Source: an uncultured Oleiphilaceae bacterium (GTDB taxonomy: Bacteria; Pseudomonadota; Gammaproteobacteria; Pseudomonadales; Oleiphilaceae). From it: 64,000 nt of DNA. The notes below the pieces were generated by a model. That model was not told the origin of the DNA, searched no databases, and worked only from the letters and a program-made list of their open reading frames with translations. A program made the translations under genes and the position numbers. Positions 9,212 to 18,633 of the stretch are shown here, in pieces (the stretch's first letter is position 1; each line of letters starts with the position of its first letter). The stretch lies in assembly GCA_913060665.1 (NCBI GenBank), contig CAJXUY010000003.1, forward strand, positions 248,001-312,000, given 5' to 3'.

Positions 9212-10252
9212 TTAAAATGGCAATGGCAACGTGCGTCTAATACGCTCTATGCCTGCTAGCACGTCTTCTGACAGTGTCACTGAAATAGAATCAATATTAG
9301 ATTTTAATTGCTCCATTGTCGTTGCACCGATTAAATTTGAACTGACAAATGGACGACTATTAACAAACGCCAATGCCATCTGACATGGGTCTAAATTATT
9401 AGCTCGAGCGAGTTCAACATACTGCTCTGTCGCTGCATTAACAGCTTCGCCAACACGATGCTCAGGCCGCGTTTCGAGCGTCAATCTCGCCCCTTTAGGC
9501 TTCGCACCATTCAAGTACTTTCCACTTAGGATACCCCGCGCTAATGGCGACCATGCTAATAAACCACAAGATTCATGAAGCGCAATCTCGCTTAGATCAG
9601 GCTCAAAATGGCGGCAAAGTAGCGAATACTCATTCTGTATCGATGCCACGCGTGGCAAACCATCTCGCTCAGCTAGCTGTAACCACTTACTCATACCCCA
9701 AGCCGTTTCGTTCGACAATCCTATATGTCGAATTTTACCCTCTGTAATTAGGCCTTGTAGGGTCTGTAATACCTCTAAAAAATTATCTTCTTCGGCCTTT
9801 ACATCAAAATCGGGCGAAAACCCCCAAGTTTTACCAAAATGGTATGAACCTCTATTAGGCCAATGCAATTGATAAAGGTCGATATAATCCGTTTTTAATC
9901 TCGCTAAACTACCTTCAACTGCATCTAAAATATTCACCTTGTTAATACGGTTACTACCTTCTCTTAACCAAGCAAAACCTGGCCCGGTAATCTTTGATGC
10001 TAAAATCACCTTGTCTCGATTTGATCTCGCAGCGAACCAATTACCTATAATCGCTTCCGTGGTACCGAAATGATCCTCACTAGGCGGAATGGCATACATT
10101 TCAGCAGTATCAAAGAAATTGACACCCTGCTCTAATGCATAATCCATCTGCTCAAACCCTTCGGTCTGTGTGTTTTGCCACCCCCAGGTCATTGTCCCTA
10201 AGCCTATAAGGCTAATATCAAGATCAGTTTTCCCTAGTTTTCGGTATTCCAT
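9212..10252 (-). CDS. tas: Aldo-keto reductase, Tas-like
   Basis: 346 residues, NADP(H)-dependent aldo-keto reductase of the Tas subfamily. MEYRKLGKTDLDISLIGLGT begins the TIM barrel. The catalytic Asp/Tyr pair is in FFDTAEMYAIPP, Lys is in VILASKI, and His is in LYQLHWPNR. The C-terminal cofactor-binding SSNLIGATTMEQL is present. The substrate is unknown; E. coli Tas was found through a tyrosine-auxotrophy suppressor. It stands alone between dnaX and the SDR gene. Confidence 0.92.
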   Translation of the reverse strand: MEYRKLGKTDLDISLIGLGTMTWGWQNTQTEGFEQMDYALEQGVNFFDTAEMYAIPPSEDHFGTTEAIIGNWFAARSNRDKVILASKITGPGFAWLREGSNRINKVNILDAVEGSLARLKTDYIDLYQLHWPNRGSYHFGKTWGFSPDFDVKAEEDNFLEVLQTLQGLITEGKIRHIGLSNETAWGMSKWLQLAERDGLPRVASIQNEYSLLCRHFEPDLSEIALHESCGLLAWSPLARGILSGKYLNGAKPKGARLTLETRPEHRVGEAVNAATEQYVELARANNLDPCQMALAFVNSRPFVSSNLIGATTMEQLKSNIDSISVTLSEDVLAGIERIRRTLPLPF

Positions 10253-10484
10253 TTAGTGCGTCCTATACGTCATATAAACCTGTAAACCCTCTTCACACAA
10301 GAAAAAGTGTGCTCAGGTTCGCTTCCACCGCATACTACCGATACATTTGAGACGATGAAGATAAACCTGAATTTATCGTAGAATACGTTAGGCATCCACT
10401 CGCCTATAATGGATTCAAGCTTTGGTTTATATTTAGATGGGTTAGTCATATTCCTCGAGTATGTTTCATATCATAAGTGTGACC

Positions 10485-11252
10485 TTAGTAGCCAGCCACT
10501 TTTTTCATAATTGATCTTTTTGCTACATAGGGAAGCATATTAGTAATTATCCGAGCGCAATTGTATTTGAGCGTGTCAACATGCCAGTGCACCTTTCTTC
10601 TATTATTAGCAGCTTTCCAAATTGTTTTAGAAACATCTTCTGCGGTCAAGCTAATACCAACGTTTTGAACAATGTCTCCATCACATTTCTCCATCATCGG
10701 TGTAGCTACAAAATTGGGAAGAATATCGCACACATGCACGCCGTGCCTTTCCCATTCAATATTTAGCGCTTCTGTAAAACCCTTAACCCAAAATTTACTT
10801 GCGGAGTAAGTTGCTTCACTTGGGACTCCATAATTTGACGATGCTGAGCACATATTAATTAATACTGACTCACCAGCCCGATCTAAATAAGGCTTGGCTA
10901 GGTAGGTCACGCTCAAAACACCCGCTACATTTACATTTGTCACAGCTAAATGCTTATCCAGAGATAAGGATTCAAAGTTATCGATAAATGCAATACCTGC
11001 ATTATTTAGAACTACGTTAATGCTACCGTTAGTCTTTGCTGTACAGGTTTCCAATGCAGCCTTAATGCTATCGCTACATGTAACGTCAAGCTGAGAATAA
11101 CTATGTTCATTACCTAGCTCAGCTTTAAGTGCTTCCAAACTTTCCTGACTGATATCAGTTGCGTGTACAAACCACCCTTTCTTTGCAAACAATAACGCTG
11201 CAGATTTCCCGATCCCTGCACCAGCGCCCGTGATAAAAATTGACTTATTCAT
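10485..11252 (-). CDS. Short-chain dehydrogenase/reductase
   Basis: 255 residues, classical SDR. It has the Rossmann motif TGAGAGIGKS near the N-terminus, LNNAG (NNAG), the catalytic Ser in INMCSAS, and YSASK (YxxxK). The end is hydrophobic and basic (MLPYVAKRSIMKKVAGY), typical of SDRs acting on lipophilic substrates. Just downstream of the alpha/beta hydrolase in the same direction; the pair, with TetR and AraC regulators behind, looks like a small catabolic locus for a hydrophobic ester or alcohol, which is an inference. Confidence 0.9.
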   Translation of the reverse strand: MNKSIFITGAGAGIGKSAALLFAKKGWFVHATDISQESLEALKAELGNEHSYSQLDVTCSDSIKAALETCTAKTNGSINVVLNNAGIAFIDNFESLSLDKHLAVTNVNVAGVLSVTYLAKPYLDRAGESVLINMCSASSNYGVPSEATYSASKFWVKGFTEALNIEWERHGVHVCDILPNFVATPMMEKCDGDIVQNVGISLTAEDVSKTIWKAANNRRKVHWHVDTLKYNCARIITNMLPYVAKRSIMKKVAGY

Positions 11253-11317
11253 GACTTTCTGACCTCAACCTACAAGTATTTATTTAAAATAATCCCAATA
11301 CAATATTGTATCGCTAT

Positions 11318-12238
11318 TTAATCCAGAGTATCTGGGCTTGAGTTGGTAACTTTATCAAGAAATGAAATTTGGTCAGCAACAAACTTAGAGAAAGCCGGCT
11401 CAACGTAGGGCTCAAAATGGCCAAGATCATAAGTTTTCAGTGTTGCACTTGTTGCTTTATTAGCGTATTTAATCGTTGCTTTTGGAGGAGTCGTGACATC
11501 TTTCAAGCCAACTTGAACAAGTGTTGGCATCGTAAGTTCTTTTAGTCTTCTACCTGGGTTGTATTGACTCATTTGCAACACAAACCGAGCCGCTACCCGC
11601 TGGTCAAACTTAAGCTTTTCAGGCACAAGGCTTGAGTAGCCATGAGCCTCTCCAGCGGCAGTCATCAGTGCTAGCTCTCCGGGCTGACCCGAGGCTGAGA
11701 CATATACGGGAGGTTTACCTAATAGGCTGCCGATATAGTCTCTAATAGCCAAACCTGTTAGCCTCAAACTCGTCAGCGTATCGGTCGCCATCGCGGAGGC
11801 TATACCGTTAACGTGAGGAACCTGTGAAATCACCGCAGCAATGGAAGGCAATTTACTAGCAATCTCCATCACATGACCACCGCTCAAAGAGCTCCCCCAG
11901 AGAATAATACCTTCCATAGTCACATTCTTTTCATTAACAACATACTCTACCGCAGAGAGCCAGTCTTGATGTTGACTCTTGATATCTAATAACTGCCTTG
12001 GAAGACCGTCACTCTCACCAAAATGACGATAGTCAAACACCAACACTCTATATCCAGACTTTGAGAACATCTCGGCATATGCATCAAGCCGCATCTCCTT
12101 AACGCCAGCTAGGCCATGAGCCATTACAATACAATATTTACTTTTTTTGTTCGTTTTAGCCGAATCGTTTGGCTCATAGTAATTGCCACAGCATCTAACA
12201 CCCATTGAAATAAAGTGTATTTTTGTTGGCTTAGCCAT
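11318..12238 (-). CDS. Alpha/beta hydrolase
   Basis: 306 residues. The alpha/beta-hydrolase core shows VMAHGLAGVKEMRLDAYAE (oxyanion HG), VFDYRHFGES, the nucleophile elbow LWGSSLSGGH (GxSxxG), and late Asp and His residues in VGLKDVTTPP and DLGHFEPYV. It resembles the DltE/YcjY-type hydrolases (dienelactone hydrolase or lysophospholipase-like) often found beside SDRs. No signal peptide, so cytoplasmic. Same direction as, and 65 bases upstream of, the SDR gene, probably co-transcribed. Confidence 0.88.
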   Translation of the reverse strand: MAKPTKIHFISMGVRCCGNYYEPNDSAKTNKKSKYCIVMAHGLAGVKEMRLDAYAEMFSKSGYRVLVFDYRHFGESDGLPRQLLDIKSQHQDWLSAVEYVVNEKNVTMEGIILWGSSLSGGHVMEIASKLPSIAAVISQVPHVNGIASAMATDTLTSLRLTGLAIRDYIGSLLGKPPVYVSASGQPGELALMTAAGEAHGYSSLVPEKLKFDQRVAARFVLQMSQYNPGRRLKELTMPTLVQVGLKDVTTPPKATIKYANKATSATLKTYDLGHFEPYVEPAFSKFVADQISFLDKVTNSSPDTLD

Positions 12239-12463
12239 GGCTATTCGCTCCTATGTTGATATGTGAAGGCAGTAACTGACAATCAGTATTTTCACCATAA
12301 TAACAAAGCACCCAGTTACTGACAACAACCCTTGTCACATCATAAAAAGCTTTCTATTAATGAAAAATGTCATGTTATGATCCTGATGTGCATGGAGGCT
12401 TGTTGCTAAAGCGTGGGAGTTAGCATGTGAACAAGGCAGCCTTATGGTAGGAGCAGTTGCTCT

Positions 12464-13078
12464 TTAAAAATTTACTTGAAACAGAGCGTTAATAATTTTT
12501 TCAAGAGGCGCGACCAAATCTTCTATATCTTGCTCGAACCCTGATAACACCCATTCATTTGCTATTTGCCAAAGCGAGCCAGAGAATGCAGTGAAGTATA
12601 TTGGATTGAGCTGATCTTCAGGCACACTCGGAAGAAAGTTCGAAACCATACTTTTCATCTGTAAGGTCGCCTCCCTAATCTTTTCTTGATAAACCTTATT
12701 CAATTCATCGCTTACGCCAAGTATCTCAAATAGCTGAACTTGAGCCCTGTTTGGGTCATCTTGAAATAAAGTAAAGTAGCCTATCAAAAGGTTACGCATT
12801 GCTTCAACCGGCCTCCCCTGAAACTCTTCAGCAACTGCCATTAGCGAACCGATCATATCATCTACCAATGTCACATAAACGACACCTAACAGAGCTTCTT
12901 TATTTCTGAAAGATTCATAGAAATACCGCTCAGTTAGGTCTGCCTCTACGCAAATATCTTTAATTTTAGTCTTGGCGAACCCCTTTGTACCAAAGCACTT
13001 TTTCCCCGCTTCAACCAATTTACGTCTTCGGTTCTGAATTCGAACTTCAGCATTCTCACCGGCGTATGCACGCGTCAA
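12464..13078 (-). CDS. TetR family regulator
   Basis: About 204 residues from a TTG at 13078, which has AAGGGG six bases upstream; a GTG at 13132 gives 18 more residues unlike the family. The N-terminal HTH is clear: RRRKLVEAGKKCFGTKGFAKTKIKDICVEADLTERYFYESF. TetR proteins with this TRAYAGE start are common beside fatty-acyl or sterol catabolic genes. The C-terminal ligand domain is generic. It lies upstream of, and in the same direction as, the hydrolase/SDR pair with a 225-base gap, so it may control them and itself. Confidence 0.85.
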   Translation of the reverse strand: MTRAYAGENAEVRIQNRRRKLVEAGKKCFGTKGFAKTKIKDICVEADLTERYFYESFRNKEALLGVVYVTLVDDMIGSLMAVAEEFQGRPVEAMRNLLIGYFTLFQDDPNRAQVQLFEILGVSDELNKVYQEKIREATLQMKSMVSNFLPSVPEDQLNPIYFTAFSGSLWQIANEWVLSGFEQDIEDLVAPLEKIINALFQVNF

Positions 13079-13204
13079 AATAAGCCCCTTGCAGTTATAT
13101 AGACAGAACCCTGAATTGTATCGCAACCGCACTAAGATAACTAAGCCTTATGCTATTGAATTATATTCGCAGAAAAGCCTAACTATTTAGGCTTTTTCTT
13201 TAAC

Positions 13205-14269
13205 TCAATTCTGCTTCTTATCACCTAAATATCGAACGTCTGAAGGTAGACACCCAAAATAGTTTTTGAATGCTTTAATAAAGTTACTCGGATGCGAATA
13301 ACCTAGCTCGGATGCAACACTCTCAACACTCATCTCAGCATACTCAAGAGAGTGACGGGCTCTTTTTAGGATTTCTCCGGTGCGTATCTCCCGAAAACTC
13401 GTCCCCTCTGATGTGAGTTTTCTTTGAAGGTTACGGCTAGACATGTTTAAGGTTTCAGCAACTGACTCTAAATTTAAACTCAATTTTCCTAATTTAGAAA
13501 GTTCGAACCGGACTCGAGCTTCGACTAACCCCGTTTCTTTACGCTCTACCTTTTGTTGGTTAATCTGATTTTCTGCATAGCGAATGATCTTGGGGTCAGT
13601 CGTCCTTGGTTGCCAGCCGCTATCGTCGGGCCAACTAATAGATGACTCGCCTTGCTCAAACAAAATACGTATACCTTTGCGAGAAAAAGACTGTATGAAA
13701 CTTTCTGCATCATCAAAAGAGAAATCAAACGAGACGATGGATTCCTCTTGCTGCCCCTGCAAATGAGGCTGTAGCACCTGAGCAGTACCCAACAAAGAAG
13801 AGATTACAATAAACTTGTCAATCTCCTCATTAGGCTCAATAGGGGTAGCAAAGGCCTTCAATATGAGCCAATGCCGACCATCCCTTTGAACAACTTCATA
13901 GCGCTTACCTGCTGTTCGTATATCCGCGAAGTAAGCGATCACCTTTAGTGCATCTTCAAAAGTCTTACTGGACTGAATAACAATTGAGAGCGGACCATGA
14001 TCCAGACTATCTACGTAATTTAAAAGCCCACTTATCAACTCCTTCAGAGTCGTATGTTTAAGTATATTTGAAATGATAATACGAAAAGCAATATGACCAA
14101 TACTCTTGAAACCCGTAATGTAGGACTCAGGGTTAACCCCCGAATTATAAAGTAGCATATCAATAGGTAATTCTGAACCCGCTCCTGACTTAATCAATGC
14201 ATACAAGTATTCAGATGATATGGCCTCTCCTTGCCCAACTATACCAGTGTCATTTTTCATTCTTTTCAC
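13205..14269 (-). CDS. AraC family regulator (arabinose-binding-domain type)
   Basis: 354 residues. The N-terminal two thirds resemble the PF12625 ligand domain (SGVNPESYITG, LSIVIQSSKTFEDALKVIAYF). The C-terminus holds the two AraC HTH motifs (LESVAETLNMSSRNLQRKL and SVESVASELGYSHPSNFIKAFKNYFG). Divergently transcribed from the amidohydrolase-tatABC genes. A perfect tandem repeat with 22-bp period lies between them and is the obvious candidate operator. Confidence 0.93.
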   Translation of the reverse strand: MKRMKNDTGIVGQGEAISSEYLYALIKSGAGSELPIDMLLYNSGVNPESYITGFKSIGHIAFRIIISNILKHTTLKELISGLLNYVDSLDHGPLSIVIQSSKTFEDALKVIAYFADIRTAGKRYEVVQRDGRHWLILKAFATPIEPNEEIDKFIVISSLLGTAQVLQPHLQGQQEESIVSFDFSFDDAESFIQSFSRKGIRILFEQGESSISWPDDSGWQPRTTDPKIIRYAENQINQQKVERKETGLVEARVRFELSKLGKLSLNLESVAETLNMSSRNLQRKLTSEGTSFREIRTGEILKRARHSLEYAEMSVESVASELGYSHPSNFIKAFKNYFGCLPSDVRYLGDKKQN

Positions 14270-14342
14270 CTTGGGCCTACTACTTAAACAAACAGTAGAC
14301 TATCTCTCTTGAAAGCTCAATGAAACAGTTATTCAGAATAAT

Positions 14343-14385
14343 TCTAACCACGTCACACTCCAACTCTAACCACGTCACACTCCAA
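14343..14385. promoter_or_regulatory. Tandem direct repeat, probable AraC operator
   Basis: Two perfect 21-base copies (beginning TCTAACCACG) at 14343-14363 and 14365-14385. The period of 22 bases is two helical turns, which suits two AraC-type subunits on one face of the DNA. The repeat lies in the 280-base region between the leftward AraC gene and the rightward amidohydrolase. Confidence 0.65.
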
Positions 14386-14549
14386 ACAGCATGGCGCCTT
14401 TTCACTATCTTAGTTCGTGTTCAGCGTCATACCTTAATGGTTAGTTTAGATATGAGTGAGTCTCTCGCTAAGCAAAAAATAAAAATACCTTGTCGAACAG
14501 AGATATGTTTGGCGGAAATATTCAAATAATAAAATTATGAGGTTAACAA

Positions 14550-15644
14550 ATGTCTAATATCAGCCGAAGAAATTTTCTGGAGCTCTCTGGCTTGGCCGCA
14601 GCAGCTGCCACAATGACTACAAGCTCGGGTGCAGTGTTCGCAGATACTAGTAAATCAAGTATCATTGACACCCATCACCACATGTTGCCACAAGTATATG
14701 TCGACACACTCGCCAGCATCGGCATCACAAGCGCGGGTGGCGTAGCCTTTCCCATTTGGACACCTGAATCATCACTAGAGGTGATGGACTATTTCGGGAT
14801 AGATAGCGCTGTATTGTCGCTCTCGTCACCCGGTACTTACTTTGGTCCTGGAACTGAAGTATTTGCAGCAGACCTTGCTCGACAAGTAAACGAATTTTCA
14901 GCGCAAGTGGTTGCCGATAACCCTGCGCGGTTCGGTAACTTTGCAACTCTTCCTCAGCCCTTAGGTACAGAGTCTGCAGCTGAAGCTGTCTATGCACTCG
15001 ACACACTGGGCGCGGATGGCGTTTGCTTGCTAGCCAGTGCAGCTGATGTCTTTTTAGGTGATGAAGTCTATGACGAATTATTTGCCGAACTTAATGCGAG
15101 AAGCGCTACAGTATTTATTCACCCCAATGCACATTCGTCAAGCTACAACGAAAACCTAGGTTTGGATGTTCCTCTCTTTGCGGTTGAGTTTATGGTTGAT
15201 ACCACGCGCGCCGTGACAAATATGATCTGGAAAGGAACGTTTACCCGTTTCCCAAATATTAAGTTCATCATTGCTCACGCGGGTGCAACGCTTCCATACT
15301 TGGCTTACCGACTGGAGCTGTTGGATTCACTTGTACCTCAGGCCAAGGAAGTATTCTTCCCTGAAGGCATGAAGTCTTACCTCAGCAAACTTTACTATGA
15401 TACAGCGCTATCTGCTTCAGATACTCAGGTCACAGGTATGTTGAACCTGGTCGGTAGCGATCAGATTACTTTTGGTAGTGATTACCCATTCGCACCTGTT
15501 GAAGCTACAGCTAAGTCCCTAATTGATTTAGATGCATTACCTGACTCGACCAGAGGCGTATCAGAAAGAAAGATCAAAAAGATTAAGAAAAATGGTTATA
15601 ACTTGTTCCCTCGTTTAGCTGGGCTCAATGGTTATAACGTTTAG
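14550..15644 (+). CDS. Tat-exported amidohydrolase (ACMSD-like)
   Basis: 364 residues. The N-terminus ISRRNFLELSGLAAAAATMT is a textbook twin-arginine signal, with cleavage likely near SSGAVFA. The mature part is an amidohydrolase 2 TIM barrel: DTHHHMLP (HxH metal ligands), VFIHPNAH, IIAHAGATLPY, and FGSDYPFAP (the metal-binding, catalytic Asp). The family includes decarboxylases such as ACMSD and gamma-resorcylate decarboxylase, and lactonases; the reaction cannot be chosen from sequence. Export in folded form by the TatABC encoded directly downstream is the striking context. Confidence 0.9.
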   Translation: MSNISRRNFLELSGLAAAAATMTTSSGAVFADTSKSSIIDTHHHMLPQVYVDTLASIGITSAGGVAFPIWTPESSLEVMDYFGIDSAVLSLSSPGTYFGPGTEVFAADLARQVNEFSAQVVADNPARFGNFATLPQPLGTESAAEAVYALDTLGADGVCLLASAADVFLGDEVYDELFAELNARSATVFIHPNAHSSSYNENLGLDVPLFAVEFMVDTTRAVTNMIWKGTFTRFPNIKFIIAHAGATLPYLAYRLELLDSLVPQAKEVFFPEGMKSYLSKLYYDTALSASDTQVTGMLNLVGSDQITFGSDYPFAPVEATAKSLIDLDALPDSTRGVSERKIKKIKKNGYNLFPRLAGLNGYNV

Positions 15645-15738
15645 GGTTGGTTAACCGGCTACACTAACAATATTTAGCCGTGGCCGGTTGTTTCTACAGA
15701 CTGATTTAAAAACACTTTTTATTTAGAGGATATTTATT

Positions 15739-15954
15739 ATGGGAATTAGTCCAACTCAACTCATCATAATACTAGTCATTGTTGCCTTAGTATTTGGAAC
15801 CAAAAAGCTTCGCGGCTTTGGGGGTGACCTGGGCGGTGCCGTTAAGGGATTTAAATCTGCCATGGGTGAAGAAGAAAACAAGCAGCTAGAGAGCACCCAA
15901 GCTAAGACCGAAAATGGATCGAGTGTCCATTCCAAGCAAACTGAAAGAGTCTGA
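15739..15954 (+). CDS. tatA: Twin-arginine translocase subunit TatA
   Basis: 71 residues: one N-terminal membrane helix ([22 protein letters not shown]), the [14 protein letters not shown] hinge, and an amphipathic helix with [10 protein letters not shown], ending in a polar tail. This is the pore-forming TatA/E type. RBS AGAGGA upstream. Forms an operon with tatB (8-base gap) and tatC, behind a Tat substrate gene. Confidence 0.95.
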   Translation: MGISPTQLIIILVIVALVFGTKKLRGFGGDLGGAVKGFKSAMGEEENKQLESTQAKTENGSSVHSKQTERV

Positions 15955-15962
15955 TAGCTGCC

Positions 15963-16340
15963 ATGTTTGATATTGGTTTTCTAGAACTAATGACCATCAG
16001 TGTGATAGCACTTCTCGTAATCGGTCCAGAGCGACTCCCTACCGTAGCGAGACAGGCGGGGCGCGGGATTGCCAAAGTAAAACGATTCACAAGTTCTATT
16101 TCCAGAGAGTTCGAGAAGATTGCTGTCGAAGATGATCTCAAGGCATCGCTTAAAGACACGATGATTATGGAGGAAAATAAGGAATGTCCTCCTTCTCATG
16201 AAAGAGTTAAAGCCTTTCAGCATCCCGAGTACAAAATCGACCTGGAAAAAGTTAGGTCTCTAGAAACTCAAACTGATTCTGCGACTACTCCTTATACTGT
16301 ACAAAACCCAAGTCAAAAAGTATCGGTAGGTGTAAAGTGA
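15963..16340 (+). CDS. tatB: Twin-arginine translocase subunit TatB
   Basis: 125 residues. MFDIGFLELMTISVIALLVIGPERLP is the TatB membrane helix with its conserved Glu, and ARQAGRGIAKVKRFTSS continues the amphipathic helix. The C-terminal tail is short for the family. It forms the substrate receptor with TatC. Its stop overlaps the tatC start by four bases. Confidence 0.93.
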   Translation: MFDIGFLELMTISVIALLVIGPERLPTVARQAGRGIAKVKRFTSSISREFEKIAVEDDLKASLKDTMIMEENKECPPSHERVKAFQHPEYKIDLEKVRSLETQTDSATTPYTVQNPSQKVSVGVK

Positions 16341-17083
16341 GCGAAACATTGAGTAACACTGTACCCAAGATGGTCGAACAACCTTTGGTCGAGCATTTGA
16401 TCGAACTCAGAAAACGCCTAGTTCGATCTGTCATTGTTGTTGCCTTATTCTTCAGTGTATTGTTCTTTTACGCCAACGACTTATATGAATACATTGCGAC
16501 GCCGCTCCTAAACACCCTCCCTGCTGGCAATACAATGATTGCTACAGAGGTCGCATCTCCGTTCCTAACCCCTTTCAAGCTCGCCTTATTGGCATCTGTT
16601 TTCTTAGCAGTTCCCTACATCCTATTTCAGGTATGGAATTTTGTCTTACCTGCACTCTACAAGCAAGAAAGAAAGCTTGTGACTCCGCTTTTATCTTCAT
16701 CAATAGCCCTATTTTATGCGGGAATAGCGTTTAGCTACTACGTAGTATTCCCCTTAGTCTTCTCCTTCTTCACGTCTCATGGGCCAGAAAGCGTTGCAAT
16801 CATGACTGATATTAGCGCCTATCTGGACTTTGTAATTAAGATGTTCTTTGCATTTGGGCTGGCTTTTGAACTGCCCATCGTTATAATTATCATCGTCACT
16901 AGCGGGCTCACAACAGTGGAGTCTTTGAAGGCTAAAAGGCCCTATATCGTCGTCGGCTGCTTCGTCGCCGGAATGCTATTTACACCGCCTGACGTTATCT
17001 CGCAAACCTTATTGGCTATACCTCTATGGATACTCTTCGAGCTTGGCTTACAACTAGCAAACTTGGCAGCCAAATCCCGGTAG
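16337..17083 (+). CDS. tatC: Twin-arginine translocase subunit TatC
   Basis: 248 residues, six membrane helices. The signature PLVEHLIELRKRLVRS is at the N-terminus. FVLPALYKQER, FAFGLAFELPI and ALLFTPPDV-like (GMLFTPPDVISQTLLAIPLW) motifs follow. GTG start overlapping the tatB stop (GTGA). Core receptor of Tat export. Confidence 0.96.
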   Translation: MSETLSNTVPKMVEQPLVEHLIELRKRLVRSVIVVALFFSVLFFYANDLYEYIATPLLNTLPAGNTMIATEVASPFLTPFKLALLASVFLAVPYILFQVWNFVLPALYKQERKLVTPLLSSSIALFYAGIAFSYYVVFPLVFSFFTSHGPESVAIMTDISAYLDFVIKMFFAFGLAFELPIVIIIIVTSGLTTVESLKAKRPYIVVGCFVAGMLFTPPDVISQTLLAIPLWILFELGLQLANLAAKSR

Positions 17084-17169
17084 CCCTAAATCTGGGTAGC
17101 CTTTAAACTGGGTAGTATTGGTTAGCAATATAACCAACAGACATATCACGACTCAATTGGAGATATCGC

Positions 17170-18105
17170 TTGAACGTTTTAATTATCGGAGCCGGAGGAA
17201 TTGGCTGCTACTATGGGGCAAAACTTCAGCTTAACGGGCATTCAGTAAGTTATTTAGCTCGCGGCGAGCACCTAAAAGCGATAAGAAAAAAAGGTCTAAA
17301 GGTCACACATGAAGACCTTTCTTTCCACGAACAGGTGGAAGCCATCGATATACATTATTTACTTCAAAATAAGAGCTGCGACCAATTCGACATAATATTA
17401 CTAACCGTCAAAAGCGGTTCGACAGCTGATGTTCTAAAAGATCTTGAAGACTGGCTTAAGGATAGCGAAACGCCAATTTTATCTCTGCAAAATGGAGTGG
17501 ACAATGAGCTGCTGATTGCTCAATATGTCGGCAGTCAAAGGACCATAGGTGGCCTTGCTGTTCGAATTGGAGGCCATATTACGCAACCAGGTGAGGTCGA
17601 GGCAAAAGGTCCAGCGCAAATAATTTTCGGAAGTTGGCCCAACCACAAAAGCGAATCGATTTTTTATACTACTGCTATTGAATCGTTTGCAAAAACTTTC
17701 AACGAAGCAGGCATCCCCACGCAAGTCAGTTCAGATATACGCTATGAACTATGGCGAAAGTTGCTCATCAATAATGGCGTTAACCCCCTATCAGCACTAA
17801 CCGGCCTTGATACCAGAAGCCTCACCTCACACTCAGTATTCTCTAAAAATGTCTATCGAATGATGCAAGAAGTCGCCTCGGTAGCCCATGCCGACCATGT
17901 AACGTTGAGCAAGCAGGATGTTGATGAAATGTTCGAGCTAATTAGTACCTTTGACGCCATCAAGACATCAATGCTGATTGATAAAGAGAAAGGCCGCCCT
18001 CTGGAATTGGACGGAATTACTGGAGCGGTGCTAAAGCGAGCAGCCCAAATCGGTATAGAGCTACCCGTTTCAGAATTAGTGAATTCTTTACTGCAGAATA
18101 AGTGA
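17170..18105 (+). CDS. Ketopantoate reductase-like dehydrogenase
   Basis: 311 residues from a TTG with GGAG seven bases upstream. The N-terminal Rossmann motif is IIGAGGIGCYYGAKL. SLQNGVDN, the catalytic Lys in YELWRKLLINNGVNPLSAL and ELDGITGAVLKRA near the end match the PanE/ApbA family (ketopantoate reductase, NADPH). Many paralogues in catabolic clusters act on other 2-oxo acids, so I do not assign panE. Same strand as tatABC, 86 bases downstream. Confidence 0.85.
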   Translation: MNVLIIGAGGIGCYYGAKLQLNGHSVSYLARGEHLKAIRKKGLKVTHEDLSFHEQVEAIDIHYLLQNKSCDQFDIILLTVKSGSTADVLKDLEDWLKDSETPILSLQNGVDNELLIAQYVGSQRTIGGLAVRIGGHITQPGEVEAKGPAQIIFGSWPNHKSESIFYTTAIESFAKTFNEAGIPTQVSSDIRYELWRKLLINNGVNPLSALTGLDTRSLTSHSVFSKNVYRMMQEVASVAHADHVTLSKQDVDEMFELISTFDAIKTSMLIDKEKGRPLELDGITGAVLKRAAQIGIELPVSELVNSLLQNK

Positions 18106-18141
18106 AAAATGTTAGATAGCGACTAAATTTAAGGTGTACAT

Positions 18142-18606
18142 ATGAATACTGAAACAACAGCAGATTTATACGTAAAGCTGCTAGACCGGATACTCCAAGC
18201 GGGTGCAGACAACCTGCAACTAGTGACTGTCATTTATGATGAACATGGAAATGCGCTTTGCAGTAAGAAAAAGAAAGGCACTACTGGAGCGTTTATCTTT
18301 AACCGAGTGGCCAATGGAAAAGTAAGAGCCTGCATCAATAATCAAGGTAAGCTGGATGGACTGCGTGGCATGTCTAACTTTGTTGATACTTGCAAAGTTA
18401 TGACATTGGAAATATTGCCTTGCCTACTATTTGGAAAGGATTGTAAGGTCAAAGGTGTGGTTAAATATAAGATTGAGAACCACAACTTGTCAGGTTATAT
18501 CGCGGTAAGTGGTGCGGCTACTGCAGAGCTCGATGTCGAAGCAATCAAAGGGGGGTTAATTGATTACCCACAGGATTCCAATGGAGTGTACTTAATTGAT
18601 AAGTAA
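18142..18606 (+). CDS. Hypothetical protein
   Basis: 154 residues, not recognised. No signal peptide or membrane helix. The N-terminal part looks alpha/beta with a lysine-rich turn (CSKKKKGTT), and it has several cysteines (CKVMTLEILPCLLFGKDCKVKG). A C-terminal SGYIAVSGAATAELDVEAIKGG stretch resembles a beta-sheet edge followed by a helix. Thirty-six bases after the PanE-like gene on the same strand, so probably the last gene of the amidohydrolase-tat transcript. Confidence 0.7.
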   Translation: MNTETTADLYVKLLDRILQAGADNLQLVTVIYDEHGNALCSKKKKGTTGAFIFNRVANGKVRACINNQGKLDGLRGMSNFVDTCKVMTLEILPCLLFGKDCKVKGVVKYKIENHNLSGYIAVSGAATAELDVEAIKGGLIDYPQDSNGVYLIDK

Positions 18607-18633
18607 CTCCAATCATTAAAATCACCCTGAAAA

